Below, piece after piece: positions 1 to 6,998 of a stretch of DNA of 8,910 nt. The notes under the pieces were generated by a model. The model was not told where the DNA came from, searched no databases, and saw nothing but the letters and a program-made list of their open reading frames with translations. Position numbers and translations under genes: made by a program. The stretch comes from Thermodesulfobacteriaceae bacterium (lineage in GTDB: Bacteria; Desulfobacterota; Dissulfuribacteria; Dissulfuribacterales; UBA3076), in the NCBI GenBank assembly GCA_012961845.1, contig DTYO01000096.1, forward strand, positions 1-8,910, written 5' to 3'. Within the stretch, counting starts at the first letter, position 1. The number at the start of each line of letters is the position of its first letter.

Positions 1-13
1 ATACGAGGAATGA

Positions 14-38
14 AGAAGAGGGCCAGCGCCCTTCTTCT
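14..38 (+). terminator. Hairpin, possible terminator of an upstream gene
   Basis: Bases 14-23 pair with 28-38 (AGAAGAGGGC against GCCCTTCTTCT) with one bulged T at 33 and loop CAGC, giving about ten base pairs. The 3' arm is pyrimidine-rich but there is no clean T run after it, so a rho-independent terminator is only a possibility. No upstream gene is visible in the window to confirm it. Confidence 0.3.
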
Positions 39-41
39 CAT

Positions 42-69
42 ATTATAAGGCAATTAAACGCCTTATAAT
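42..69. repeat. Perfect 10-bp inverted repeat with TATAAT in each arm
   Basis: ATTATAAGGC (42-51) and GCCTTATAAT (60-69) are exact reverse complements, separated by the AT-rich loop AATTAAAC. Each arm contains a consensus -10 hexamer, one per strand. It could be an operator overlapping a promoter, or part of a double-hairpin transcription stop with the hairpin at 14-38. Confidence 0.6.
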
Positions 70-120
70 GAATTTGTATATCAGGCTTGGCATGAGAGAT
101 CAAGTTCTTGTTCAACTGGT

Positions 121-157
121 GCGGGCCATGATTGACAATCCCGCAAAAAGTTTTTTT
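121..157 (+). terminator. GC stem followed by T tract, weak terminator candidate
   Basis: GCGGG (121-125) can pair with CCCGC (140-144), and the inner ATT/AAT may add three pairs across a five-base bulge. AAAAAG and then seven T (151-157) follow. The stem is short and the T tract is six bases away, so the structure may be a leader attenuator, a terminator or chance. Confidence 0.3.
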
Positions 158-177
158 CCTGTTTTCTATTCGGCACG

Positions 178-187
178 ATGATATCAT
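178..187. promoter_or_regulatory. 10-bp palindrome ATGATATCAT
   Basis: This perfect ten-base palindrome lies about 60 bases before the permease start, a position that suits a regulator-binding site. No regulator is encoded in the window, and such a palindrome can arise by chance. Confidence 0.25.
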
Positions 188-247
188 TAGGATAAATCTG
201 CAGAATGGGAGACGTGATAATATCTGGTTATACTGTATGACAGGCGA

Positions 248-1403
248 ATGCAGTTAGTTCGATTACAAAAACCCGGGATAAGACGGCTTGAAAGTACGGA
301 TGGTATAATAATATTCGAGAGTACCGGGGACTGGACTGTAGATGCTATTGAAGATGCCGCCGGAATCCTTGAGAGGTTGTCTAGGGAAGGCCAGGGGGTA
401 TCCATTCGATGGAATGTCTCCGGGATCAGACGTATTGATTCAGCAGGCATGATGCTGTTTGTCCGTTGTTTAGATCTTCTCAAATCAAATGCATGTTCCG
501 TCGAAATTGTCGGAGCAGGGCTGGAACATGATAGAATGTACCGTCTGGTACGCAGTTATATGCCGGAATGTGAGGGCAGGAGAGAGGCCGTTTTTTCAGA
601 ACGTCTTGTGAATCTTCTCGACGGTGTTGGGAAGAATACAGTGGAATTTTTCCGGAATCTGGTTGATTTCATTACGTTTATAGGTGAAAATTTTGTAAAT
701 CTGCTGATCGGACTGAGGCATCCAGGCACCATATGCTTCGGTGCAATCATCAAGAACATCGAAGAGGCCGGTGTGCGCGCCATGCCCATCGTAGCCCTGA
801 CCAGCTTTCTGATCGGAGTGGTGATTGCATACCAGGGAGCGGTGCAGCTGGAAAAATTCGGTGCCAACATTTTTATTGTGGACATGATAGCTCTTTCGGT
901 TACAAGAGAACTTGCTCCGCTGATCACCGCCATCGTGGTGGCAGGCCGTTCAGGTTCTTCCTATACTGCCCAGATCGGTGTGATGAAGATCACTGAAGAA
1001 ATCGATGCCATGCGGTACCATGGGGTTTGACCCGCACCGTTTTCTGGTGCTCCCCCGTATCATGGCCCTGATGATTGTTCTTCCCCTCATGATATTCTTT
1101 GCCGATGTAATCGGAATTTGCGCCGGAATGATCAGCTCCAATCTCCATCTCCACATTTCCTGTTCCGAGTTTGTCCGCCAGCTGCAGAATGTGCTTCTGG
1201 TGAAGCATGTCTGGGTGGGTATCTTTAAGGGGCCGTTTTTTGCCTGGCTCATTGCTTCAGTTGGCTGTTTTCACGGTTTTCAGGTCTCCAGGAATACAGA
1301 GAGCATAGGGCGTTATACCACTATAAGTGTGGTGAACGCCATTTTTCTGGTGATAGCCTGTGACGCGCTTTTTTCAGTGCTGTTTACGGAGCTTGGTATT
1401 TGA
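248..1403 (+). pseudogene. mlaE: STAS-MlaE lipid ABC transporter permease, frameshifted
   Basis: Inner-membrane permease of an MCE (Mla-type) lipid transporter, split in two frames. The first part (248-1030, 260 residues) has an N-terminal STAS domain (about residues 12-100, with DSAGM at 64-68). This is the MlaB function fused to the permease. The MlaE core follows, with GRSGSS at 233-238 and the EEIDAM coupling-helix motif at 250-255, and then a premature TGA at 1028-1030. The second part continues the same fold in the +1 frame (GFDPHRFLVLPR onward) to the TGA at 1401-1403. Removing one base between about 1013 and 1028 restores a protein of about 384 residues, a normal length for the STAS-MlaE type. 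The four-G run at 1022-1025 is a likely site. ATG 248 is the only standard start after the in-frame TAA at 218, and its ribosome binding site is weak. The lesion may be real, a sequencing error or recoding. Family assignment is firm. Confidence 0.88.
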
Positions 1404-2167
1404 AAAATACAGTTGTCACAGTCACGGATGTGGTAACCATGTTCGGACGGAAAATGGTCCACGATGGTATCAGTCTGAGTGTACGCCGGGGTGAGATATA
1501 TGGCCTTCTGGGCGGAAGCGGTTCGGGGAAAACTACCCTTCTTAAGGAAATGATCATGCTGCTGAGGCCTTGGTCAGGCGAGATCAGGGTCCTTGGCAGA
1601 GATCTCACGAGCATGAGCAGGAGAGACGCCGAATTTCTCAGGCACCGGTGGGGAGTACTTTTTCAGGCAGGCGCCCTCTATTCGTCACTGACACTCGAAG
1701 AAAATATCGGGATTAAACTTAGAGAATATACCGCACTGCCAAAAGACCTCATACAGGATGTCGTGCGGATGAAGATCAGAATGGTGGGGCTTCCAGACAG
1801 TGCGGCGGAACTCTATCCAGCTCAGCTCAGCGGAGGCATGGTCAAGCGTGCGGCGCTGGCCCGGGCCTTGGCCATGGATCCGGAACTGCTGTTTCTAGAT
1901 GAACCTACATCGGGTCTTGATCCTGTGGGAGCGGAAGCTTTCGACAACCTGATCCTGAAACTTCGTGAAACACTGGGGCTGACCGTGGTGATGGTCACCC
2001 ATGATCTCGACTCCATATGGACCATAGTGGATCGTTTCGCAGTCCTTGGAGACAAAAAAGTAATAGCAGAAGGAACTCTCCAGGAAGTCAGAGAAAATTC
2101 TCATCCTGTGGTCAGAAAGTTTTTCTGGGGGGCCCGGGGACGCATGCGGAGCAGGAATGGAAGGTAG
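1400..2167 (+). CDS. mlaF: MlaF-type ABC transporter ATPase
   Basis: Cytoplasmic ATPase (255 residues, normal for the family) that powers the MlaE permease. All ABC motifs are intact: Walker A GGSGSGKTT (38-46), Q-loop Q89 in FQAGALYSS, signature LSGGM (143-147), Walker B LLFLDEP (163-169) with catalytic E168, D-loop SGLDP, and H-loop H201. The FQxGALxxSLT-like stretch after the Q-loop is typical of MlaF. The start is a TTG that overlaps the permease stop (TTGA). A GGAG at 1388-1391 with eight-base spacing supports it. It overlaps the MCE gene by 11 bases, indicating a translationally coupled operon. Nothing suggests decay here, although the upstream permease gene is frameshifted. Confidence 0.95.
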   Translation: MKNTVVTVTDVVTMFGRKMVHDGISLSVRRGEIYGLLGGSGSGKTTLLKEMIMLLRPWSGEIRVLGRDLTSMSRRDAEFLRHRWGVLFQAGALYSSLTLEENIGIKLREYTALPKDLIQDVVRMKIRMVGLPDSAAELYPAQLSGGMVKRAALARALAMDPELLFLDEPTSGLDPVGAEAFDNLILKLRETLGLTVVMVTHDLDSIWTIVDRFAVLGDKKVIAEGTLQEVRENSHPVVRKFFWGARGRMRSRNGR

Positions 2168-3053
2168 AATCAATTACACCATCGTAGGACTTTTTGTCGT
2201 TATACTTGCAGCCGGGCTCATGTCCTTTGTTTACTGGCTAGGGAAATACGGGACCAATCAGGAATATGATCATTACCGTGTCTACATGAAGGAATCCGTG
2301 GCAGGCCTCAGTACTGATTCATATGTGAAATACATGGGGGTTGATGTGGGAACCGTGGAGCGGATAAGCATCAATCCGAAAAATTTCCGGGAAGTCGATC
2401 TGCTCCTGAAAATCAGTCGGGGTACGCCGGTTACAGTGAACACCAGGGCTCAGCTCAAGTTCTATGGAATAACCGGCCTTGCGTTCATAGAGCTTACAGG
2501 AAGCTCGATCGATGCCCCCAAGCTGACGACGACAGGTGATGAGATTCCGGTTATTCCCGGAAGCCCTTCGAAATTTGCGCAGATCGATGAGTCTCTCAGG
2601 ATGCTTGCGGAAAAGTCGGCCCAGGCCCTGGATAAATTCGATCAGCTGTTTAGTGAAGAGAATTTGTACAATTTCTCAGCCTTGCTTTCCGAGACGAGAT
2701 TTGCTGCCGGAGAAGTCAGGGGGCAGCTCAAGGATTTCAAAGATCTGATCGACAGGGGAATCATGATGGAAGAGCGTGTTGTTCAAACCTTTGACAGGAT
2801 TGATGAAGCTTCTGCCAGTGTCCGGAGCATGGCCGAAAGTCTGGAAAAGAATTATGCACGCACCGGCCGGGATATGAGCCGGGACGTGGAGCAGAGCCTT
2901 GAGGTCTTCAATCAGCTTATGTACGAACTCCGGATTCTCACAGGTAACCTTCAGGACACGCTGACTGCCATCGGGGCCAGCCCTGGCGACCTGTTGTTCA
3001 AACGTACCTTGCCTAGGCCCGGGCCAGGTGAGGAGGGCTATAGTGAAAAATAG
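2157..3053 (+). CDS. mlaD: MlaD-like MCE-domain lipid-binding protein
   Basis: Inner-membrane-anchored periplasmic substrate-binding protein of the MCE transporter (298 residues). One N-terminal transmembrane helix (about residues 8-28) is followed by a single MCE domain (about 39-117). That domain contains VKYMGVDVGTVE and the characteristic FYGITGLAFIEL segment (102-113). The remaining 180 residues are mostly charged and predicted helical or coiled-coil, as expected for the C-terminal region that forms the hydrophobic channel in hexameric MCE proteins. It is longer than E. coli MlaD, closer to the Ttg2C/PqiB-like single-domain forms. ATG 2157 is preceded by GGAG (2148-2151) and AGGA (2153-2156). 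Overlaps with both neighbours are 11 bases. The mlaD symbol denotes the family; strict orthology is not shown. Confidence 0.93.
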   Translation: MEGRINYTIVGLFVVILAAGLMSFVYWLGKYGTNQEYDHYRVYMKESVAGLSTDSYVKYMGVDVGTVERISINPKNFREVDLLLKISRGTPVTVNTRAQLKFYGITGLAFIELTGSSIDAPKLTTTGDEIPVIPGSPSKFAQIDESLRMLAEKSAQALDKFDQLFSEENLYNFSALLSETRFAAGEVRGQLKDFKDLIDRGIMMEERVVQTFDRIDEASASVRSMAESLEKNYARTGRDMSRDVEQSLEVFNQLMYELRILTGNLQDTLTAIGASPGDLLFKRTLPRPGPGEEGYSEK

Positions 3054-3651
3054 TTTTTCAGTGTTATTCCTGCTCCTTACAATGGCCGGGTGCATTACCA
3101 AAAGTGTTCCACCTCCGGATGTCTATACCATACTGCCCGAATGGCATGACAGCGCAACCGTCCTTCCTGCCCAGCAGATCAGGAATCCGATAGTTGTCAG
3201 AATGGCGACAATCCAGGCGGCACGGACTTATACCGGCACCGACATTATATATTCAGATTCGGAGTACAGCCGGGAATGCTATGCTTATAGCCGGTGGAAC
3301 GACTCACCTGTGAAATTGCTGCGGATACTGTTCCATGCGATCCTTGAAAGAAGCGGGCTGTTCAGGGCCGTTGTCTCACCGGCGTCATCTGCCGGAGCAG
3401 ACCTGATCCTGGAAGGCCGCCTGTACGATTTCAGTCACCATGTTGAGGATGACGGAAGTTCGTGGGGGGTGGTTAGGGTGCGTTTTTACCTCATAGACAG
3501 TGAGACGAGAACTGTGACGGCAACCAAAGAGTTTGTTTCCAGAGCGGCTGCTCCGTCAGTGGATGCTCATGGGGCGGTGGCTGCACTGAATTCGGCTGCA
3601 CGTGAGGTGGCATGGGAACTGGTCACATGGCTCGCAGGAACTGGATTGTAG
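3043..3651 (+). CDS. ABC-transport auxiliary lipoprotein (PqiC-like)
   Basis: Predicted lipoprotein of about 202 residues, likely facing the periplasm from the outer membrane and acting as the partner of the MCE protein. The N-terminus is a short lipoprotein signal (hydrophobic LFLLLTMAG followed by C17), and the mature part resembles the ABC_trans_aux (PF03886, PqiC/YmbA) family. I recognise the family by the 'YTIL' segment soon after the lipid-anchor Cys, the later 'DLILEGRLYDF' strand and the operon position. I prefer GTG 3043 over GTG 3028: a perfect AGGAGG at 3031-3036 lies six bases before 3043 but inside the longer version. It overlaps the MCE gene by 11 bases and ends the operon. No separate MlaC gene follows, so this lipoprotein may take over part of the delivery role (inference). 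Confidence 0.85.
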   Translation: MKNSFSVLFLLLTMAGCITKSVPPPDVYTILPEWHDSATVLPAQQIRNPIVVRMATIQAARTYTGTDIIYSDSEYSRECYAYSRWNDSPVKLLRILFHAILERSGLFRAVVSPASSAGADLILEGRLYDFSHHVEDDGSSWGVVRVRFYLIDSETRTVTATKEFVSRAAAPSVDAHGAVAALNSAAREVAWELVTWLAGTGL

Positions 3652-3668
3652 GCCGGGTTTTAAGGCAT

Positions 3669-4250
3669 TCACTTCAGGTTTTTTTGTTCAGCAAACCACA
3701 TCACTCTGAATTCTTTCATCAGATCCCCACGCTTTTCTCCGAGGTCTTCCAGTTCGGACTCAAATTGCCTGAACCTGGAAGTTTTGGAGTGTTCGAATAC
3801 ATCAAGGAGAGTATCGCAGAAATATCATGTGCATCTGTAGGACCTGCTGTGCCTTGGGATTATACTTCCTTTACTGCCGAGGAACTGGCATGTTTCCCGG
3901 TCTTATGCATCAAAATTGAAGGCGGGGACGACCAGGTTCATGGCCCGGAAGGTCACCAGGTCTTCAAAATCAGGTAAACCATGCCTGTTCACACAGCATG
4001 GAGTGGGGCATTTGCCGCATATATGCTTGGTGAAATCGTGACAGAAGGGCTCCAGTGCAGCGTAGCAGCCACGCATCTCTTGTACCAGTGAGTAAATATT
4101 TACCATGTGCTCTTCATGTCTGGTGAAGAAGGCTGTTGTCTCGATGCACATGTTGCTGTATCCGGTTTTATCTGCAAAAATGAGCTCAGGAAATTCCGTT
4201 TGACTGACGCGCTTCGCCTTCCCTTCCAGCTGGCTGCTGAGAAAAAATGA
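3669..4250 (-). pseudogene. Decayed YkgJ-like cysteine-cluster protein gene
   Basis: Minus-strand gene remnant. One frame reads as coherent protein from about 4250 to the TGA at 3669-3671, but it is interrupted by TAA (3903-3905) and TGA (3825-3827). The intact upstream piece has the CxxCxxxCC cluster CGKCPTPCC (3993-4019), typical of YkgJ-type Fe/Zn cysteine-cluster proteins. Between the stops are 25 codons including ETCQFLG and SYRCT. After the second stop come YFCD and a charged helical tail of 51 codons. 'RCT-stop-YFCD' suggests a Trp codon TGG turned into TGA. Coding continues upstream of ATG 4151 (QLEGKAKRVSQ, ELIFADKTGY) back to about 4245 without any standard start. An A6 run at 4242-4247 is a likely frameshift point to another frame open up to ATG 4372. 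It converges on the MCE operon with a 17-base gap. Confidence 0.75.
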
Positions 4251-4314
4251 GGTAGAGGAAACAGTTTCAGGTATGGGATGGAAGGGTTCGGGCCATTACC
4301 AGCCGAAACAATCA

Positions 4315-4387
4315 TCGTGGTATGTCCAAGATTATTTTTTGAGAATAATACGGTTATGGGACAAAAGAACATTTTCGTGATATGTCC
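4315..4387. repeat. Direct repeat TCGTGRTATGTCC, 60 bases apart
   Basis: TCGTGGTATGTCC (4315-4327) and TCGTGATATGTCC (4375-4387) match at 12 of 13 bases with a spacing of exactly 60. Read on the minus strand, each copy (GGACATAYCACGA) ends immediately before or within three bases of an ATG. They could be regulator sites or a small duplication. Confidence 0.5.
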
Positions 4388-4435
4388 TGTAACAGAGGTC
4401 GCTGGGAAAAGGATATACGCAGCCCGATTTTTCCG

Positions 4436-4480
4436 GAATAGGCCCGTATGACCGGTCCGTGATTACAGGGAGGCCTATTC
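4436..4480. repeat. 9-bp inverted repeat around a GACCGGTC palindrome
   Basis: GAATAGGCC (4436-4444) and GGCCTATTC (4472-4480) are exact reverse complements. The 27-base interval contains the eight-base palindrome GACCGGTC. There is no T tract, so a rho-independent terminator is unlikely. Confidence 0.5.
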
Positions 4481-4701
4481 ATGTGTGCATCAAATTCTTT
4501 CCCTTGGCGGCGACTGCATCGGTCTCCGGTATCCTGCCTTCATCAGAGGTTGCCGCGCCCTGTTTCATGCTTTGCTTCAGTGTGAGACAGACATACGGCC
4601 CTCCATCATCTTTGTCATGAGCCACAGGGATGCTTGCAGGAGGTTGGTGCAGGGAAAAGAGGGTGTGGGGTTATCCTGTGTGCATGTAAAAAAGCGGTCG
4701 A

Positions 4702-6546
4702 CTAATTCTCCGTATGCCGTGCTGTCCAGGTGAAGCTGCCTTTCCTTATGTTTGCAAAAAACAGTTCCGGCATGCTGTAGATGATTCCCCAGAATCCCTG
4801 TTTGATTCTCCTGGCCCTGTCAAAGGGCAGAGTAAAAAGACCCGATGCAGCGGTCAGGGCGGAATATGCCGTGTTTACCGCACCGAAAACAGGACGCGGA
4901 AGTACAGTGTCGTCAGTGAAAAGCAGAAAACTCGAGTCCACGTGGTCCGGCCTGTAGATGGAGGAAGTCATTGTGTTGCATTCCCTGAGATATACTCTCA
5001 ACGGATTCTCATGCCGGTACATGCCAGCCAGCATTCTCTTTCTGTAGGAAGGTAGATTTTCAACTCTGAGGACGTTCATATGGGAGACCCAGTGGTCGAA
5101 AAAGCGAAACGGTACAAAGGCGGCTGCAGGGCCGGGATCCAGCCCGGCCGTGAATGCTTGCGTCATAGTGCCTTCATCCAGGAATGCTTTTTTTAGTTCC
5201 CTTACAAGCTCCGTGACACAGTTCGATGTTATGAGATTGTAGGAATATATACGTTTCAGCTTGGCTGCGTAGAGATCATGATCTTTTCTCGCCTGCTGTA
5301 CCAAGTGTCTTATGTCTGGGGCCGCACCCTTGAAACACCGGATTCCTATCTTTTTTCCGCGGGAAGGTATCTCTATGTTCTCAGATATCCTCAGAGGGGT
5401 CCCTTCATATCTTGATTTTGTTATTTCTGCCCAGCGGGCAGCCATGTTTTCAAGCACATTATATGAAAACTCATCCATGTTCTTCGTGGAGCAAATGTTT
5501 TTCTTTGCTCTCGCCAGTCTGGATTCTGCATCCTGGATGAGCAGTTGCAGGGTCTCCAGGTCACCCATGAGGGCTGTCCGGGATACCTCCCCTGTGTCAT
5601 CAGGAAATGGATCTGTTATCACCAGGCGTCCGGTCTCCAGACTCTGCATGACTGCCTGGTAGCGGATCATCTGAACCAGCAGGGCCCGGCCTCTGTCAGG
5701 CCGGCTTGAAGCAAGGAGGCCTGTGGCCGATTTTCTTATCGATGCGGCAAAATCCCTGAGTTTTTCATGTACGCATGGTTCCAGAGGGCCTGCATCCACC
5801 AGTATGCCTCTATTTGCTGCCCTTTCTCCCCTGAGCCAGGTCAGGGCGAGCTTTAGTGAGATGAGCTCCTGAAGCTTGGTGGAGTATGTTGTGATCAGGG
5901 GGGGGATGTCAACCCTTGCTCCCGGAAGTGATATGCTGGAGAGGGAAGACGGCGCCAGATTTTTCATGTTCCTCTCGACACATGCGAGCTGGTCAGCAAG
6001 GTAAGTCTGTCCAAGTACTGAAAGGGCATCTTCTTTCAGGTGCGCCATGTAAGGAGAAACGTCTGTTTCATGTGCTGAAAAGAGACCCGCACCTTCAACA
6101 TCCAGATATCCTGTCCCGTACTTCATGGAATCGAACAGTTCCATGTCTTTTCTCAGGGCCGCAAGGTTTTCGAAGTTTCTCTCCTGTCCCAGCAGGATCC
6201 GCGTGAAGCGTCCTTCAATACTGTCAGTCATGCGGGAAGGGCACGGGGTTTCAGCCACGAAGAGGGACCGGTTTTCCAGGTCATTGTATATGAGTCGGAA
6301 GTGGTTCCACCTGTCTCTCTTGAGCCTGAAGTAGCCGTCGGCAAACTGCTGGAAGTGGTAAACATTTTTGTTGATCTTGAGCGCCATGTGGCCGCCGCTT
6401 GCCCCACCTACATTTGATTCTATATAAATAAGCTCAAGGCCGGAATCATATACCTGGCCGGAGTAGCAGATGTTCAGGGCAGCAAGATTGAAGACGAGAA
6501 GAAAAAGAAAGGAGGCGGCAAGGCACCTTCCATTACAGCAAGGCAT
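4702..6546 (-). CDS. Exported DUF4105/Lnb-like protein, His...Asn-Cys arrangement
   Basis: Large exported protein (614 residues) of uncertain function. A signal peptide (about 1-30, ending near CYSG) leads into 'SNVGGASGGHMALKINKNVYHF' (in two parts: a Gly-rich turn, H53, then a strand and aromatic segment). Much later comes 'YNLITSNCVTELVREL', with N442-C443. A His near the N-terminus and a Cys in an 'NC' turn far downstream is the order seen in permuted papain-like (NlpC/P60-type) domains, including DUF4105, now called the Lnb N-terminal periplasmic domain. Residues about 80-430 between them are largely helical and unlike anything I recognise. A hydrophobic stretch (about 552-577) near the end may be membrane-associated. 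The start lies 26 bases after the small lipoprotein gene, with no obvious ribosome binding site, suggesting coupled translation. Family link: moderate; enzymatic role: inference only. Confidence 0.75.
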   Translation of the reverse strand: MPCCNGRCLAASFLFLLVFNLAALNICYSGQVYDSGLELIYIESNVGGASGGHMALKINKNVYHFQQFADGYFRLKRDRWNHFRLIYNDLENRSLFVAETPCPSRMTDSIEGRFTRILLGQERNFENLAALRKDMELFDSMKYGTGYLDVEGAGLFSAHETDVSPYMAHLKEDALSVLGQTYLADQLACVERNMKNLAPSSLSSISLPGARVDIPPLITTYSTKLQELISLKLALTWLRGERAANRGILVDAGPLEPCVHEKLRDFAASIRKSATGLLASSRPDRGRALLVQMIRYQAVMQSLETGRLVITDPFPDDTGEVSRTALMGDLETLQLLIQDAESRLARAKKNICSTKNMDEFSYNVLENMAARWAEITKSRYEGTPLRISENIEIPSRGKKIGIRCFKGAAPDIRHLVQQARKDHDLYAAKLKRIYSYNLITSNCVTELVRELKKAFLDEGTMTQAFTAGLDPGPAAAFVPFRFFDHWVSHMNVLRVENLPSYRKRMLAGMYRHENPLRVYLRECNTMTSSIYRPDHVDSSFLLFTDDTVLPRPVFGAVNTAYSALTAASGLFTLPFDRARRIKQGFWGIIYSMPELFFANIRKGSFTWTARHTEN

Positions 6547-6572
6547 GTCAGGCGGAACTGTGCGGAGAAATA

Positions 6573-6998
6573 TCAGAAACCCTCTTTTATGTAACCAAGC
6601 CTCTTTTCCTGGCCAAGCAGCAGGGTCTGAAGATATGGCAGCTCTTGAAGCTGATCCCTGGATATTCCCGTCTTCTTGAGTCCCCTGCCTATTGCGATAT
6701 ATGTGGGTTTGTAGCTCTCCCAGTCTGTGATTCCATGCTGTTCTGCAATACTCGACAGTCCTCTCAGAAAATCTTCGGGAGAGGTCTCGCCGGTTCCGAT
6801 TGCAAAGGTGTACGTGGTTACGTCTCCTTCATAGGCTTTTCTGGTTTCGTCAGATGTTGATGGCCCGGAACTTGATTCGGAACTTGAGCGGGATGAATCC
6901 GAACTGGATTTGCTCGAGTATGAAATAGAGCAGCCTGAACACAGGCAGATGCCCATTACCATTGCTATGAACATATGGAACAGTTTTCGAATATTCAA
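6573..6998 (-). CDS. Small Ser-rich-linker lipoprotein
   Basis: Predicted lipoprotein of 141 residues. The signal sequence (1-22, hydrophobic FIAMVMGICL) ends at a lipobox-like CSG before C23. A Ser-dominated linker (about 24-49) then holds a compact, mostly helical C-terminal domain (about 56-141) with 'LSSIAEQHGITDWESYKPTY' and 'IAIGRGLKKTG'. This resembles small putative lipoproteins with a Ser-rich spacer found in other proteobacteria, but I cannot name the family or its function. The start is TTG at 6998-6996: AGGAG (7007-7011 on this strand) lies eight bases before it, while the internal ATGs lack such a site. It is the first gene of a two-gene unit with the 614-residue exported protein, so the two are probably made together and both face the periplasm. 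Confidence 0.85.
   Translation of the reverse strand: MNIRKLFHMFIAMVMGICLCSGCSISYSSKSSSDSSRSSSESSSGPSTSDETRKAYEGDVTTYTFAIGTGETSPEDFLRGLSSIAEQHGITDWESYKPTYIAIGRGLKKTGISRDQLQELPYLQTLLLGQEKRLGYIKEGF

Larger units (their letters stand above)
1..247. other. Non-coding region upstream of the MCE operon
   Basis: No reading frame here looks like a protein on either strand. The stretch holds two adjacent hairpins (14-38 and 42-69), a GCGGG/CCCGC repeat followed by a T tract (121-157), and a 10-base palindrome ATGATATCAT (178-187). The frame of the downstream permease gene is closed by a TAA at 218-220, so that gene must start after it. I cannot pick a convincing sigma-70 promoter. A TTGACA at 132-137 has no suitable -10 box 16-18 bases later, and the TATAAT at 64-69 lacks a good -35 box. 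Confidence 0.6.
4260..4701. other. Intergenic region with repeats, no convincing gene
   Basis: About 440 bases between the decayed gene and the 614-residue gene. A plus-strand frame of 82 codons (4485-4733) and a minus-strand frame of about 74 codons (4677-4457) are open but show no family features, no convincing ribosome binding site and no conserved-looking pattern. The stretch carries a 13-base near-identical direct repeat (4315-4327 and 4375-4387) and a 9-base inverted repeat (4436-4480). The part up to 4372 may be the original 5' end of the decayed gene. Confidence 0.55.

Noticed and set aside
132..137. Consensus -35 hexamer TTGACA before the MCE operon
   Set aside because: No -10-like hexamer at 16-18 bases, and it lies inside a potential hairpin.
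3652..3690. Possible terminator between the convergent lipoprotein gene and the decayed gene
   Set aside because: A T7 run is present on the plus strand (3680-3686), but I find no adequate GC-rich stem before it.
4457..4677. About 74-codon minus-strand open frame downstream of the 614-residue gene
   Set aside because: The only good start lies late in it, leaving about 30 residues. There is no Shine-Dalgarno sequence and the composition is not persuasive.
4485..4733. 82-codon plus-strand open frame
   Set aside because: It runs into the opposite-strand 614-residue gene and has no ribosome binding site and no family-like features.
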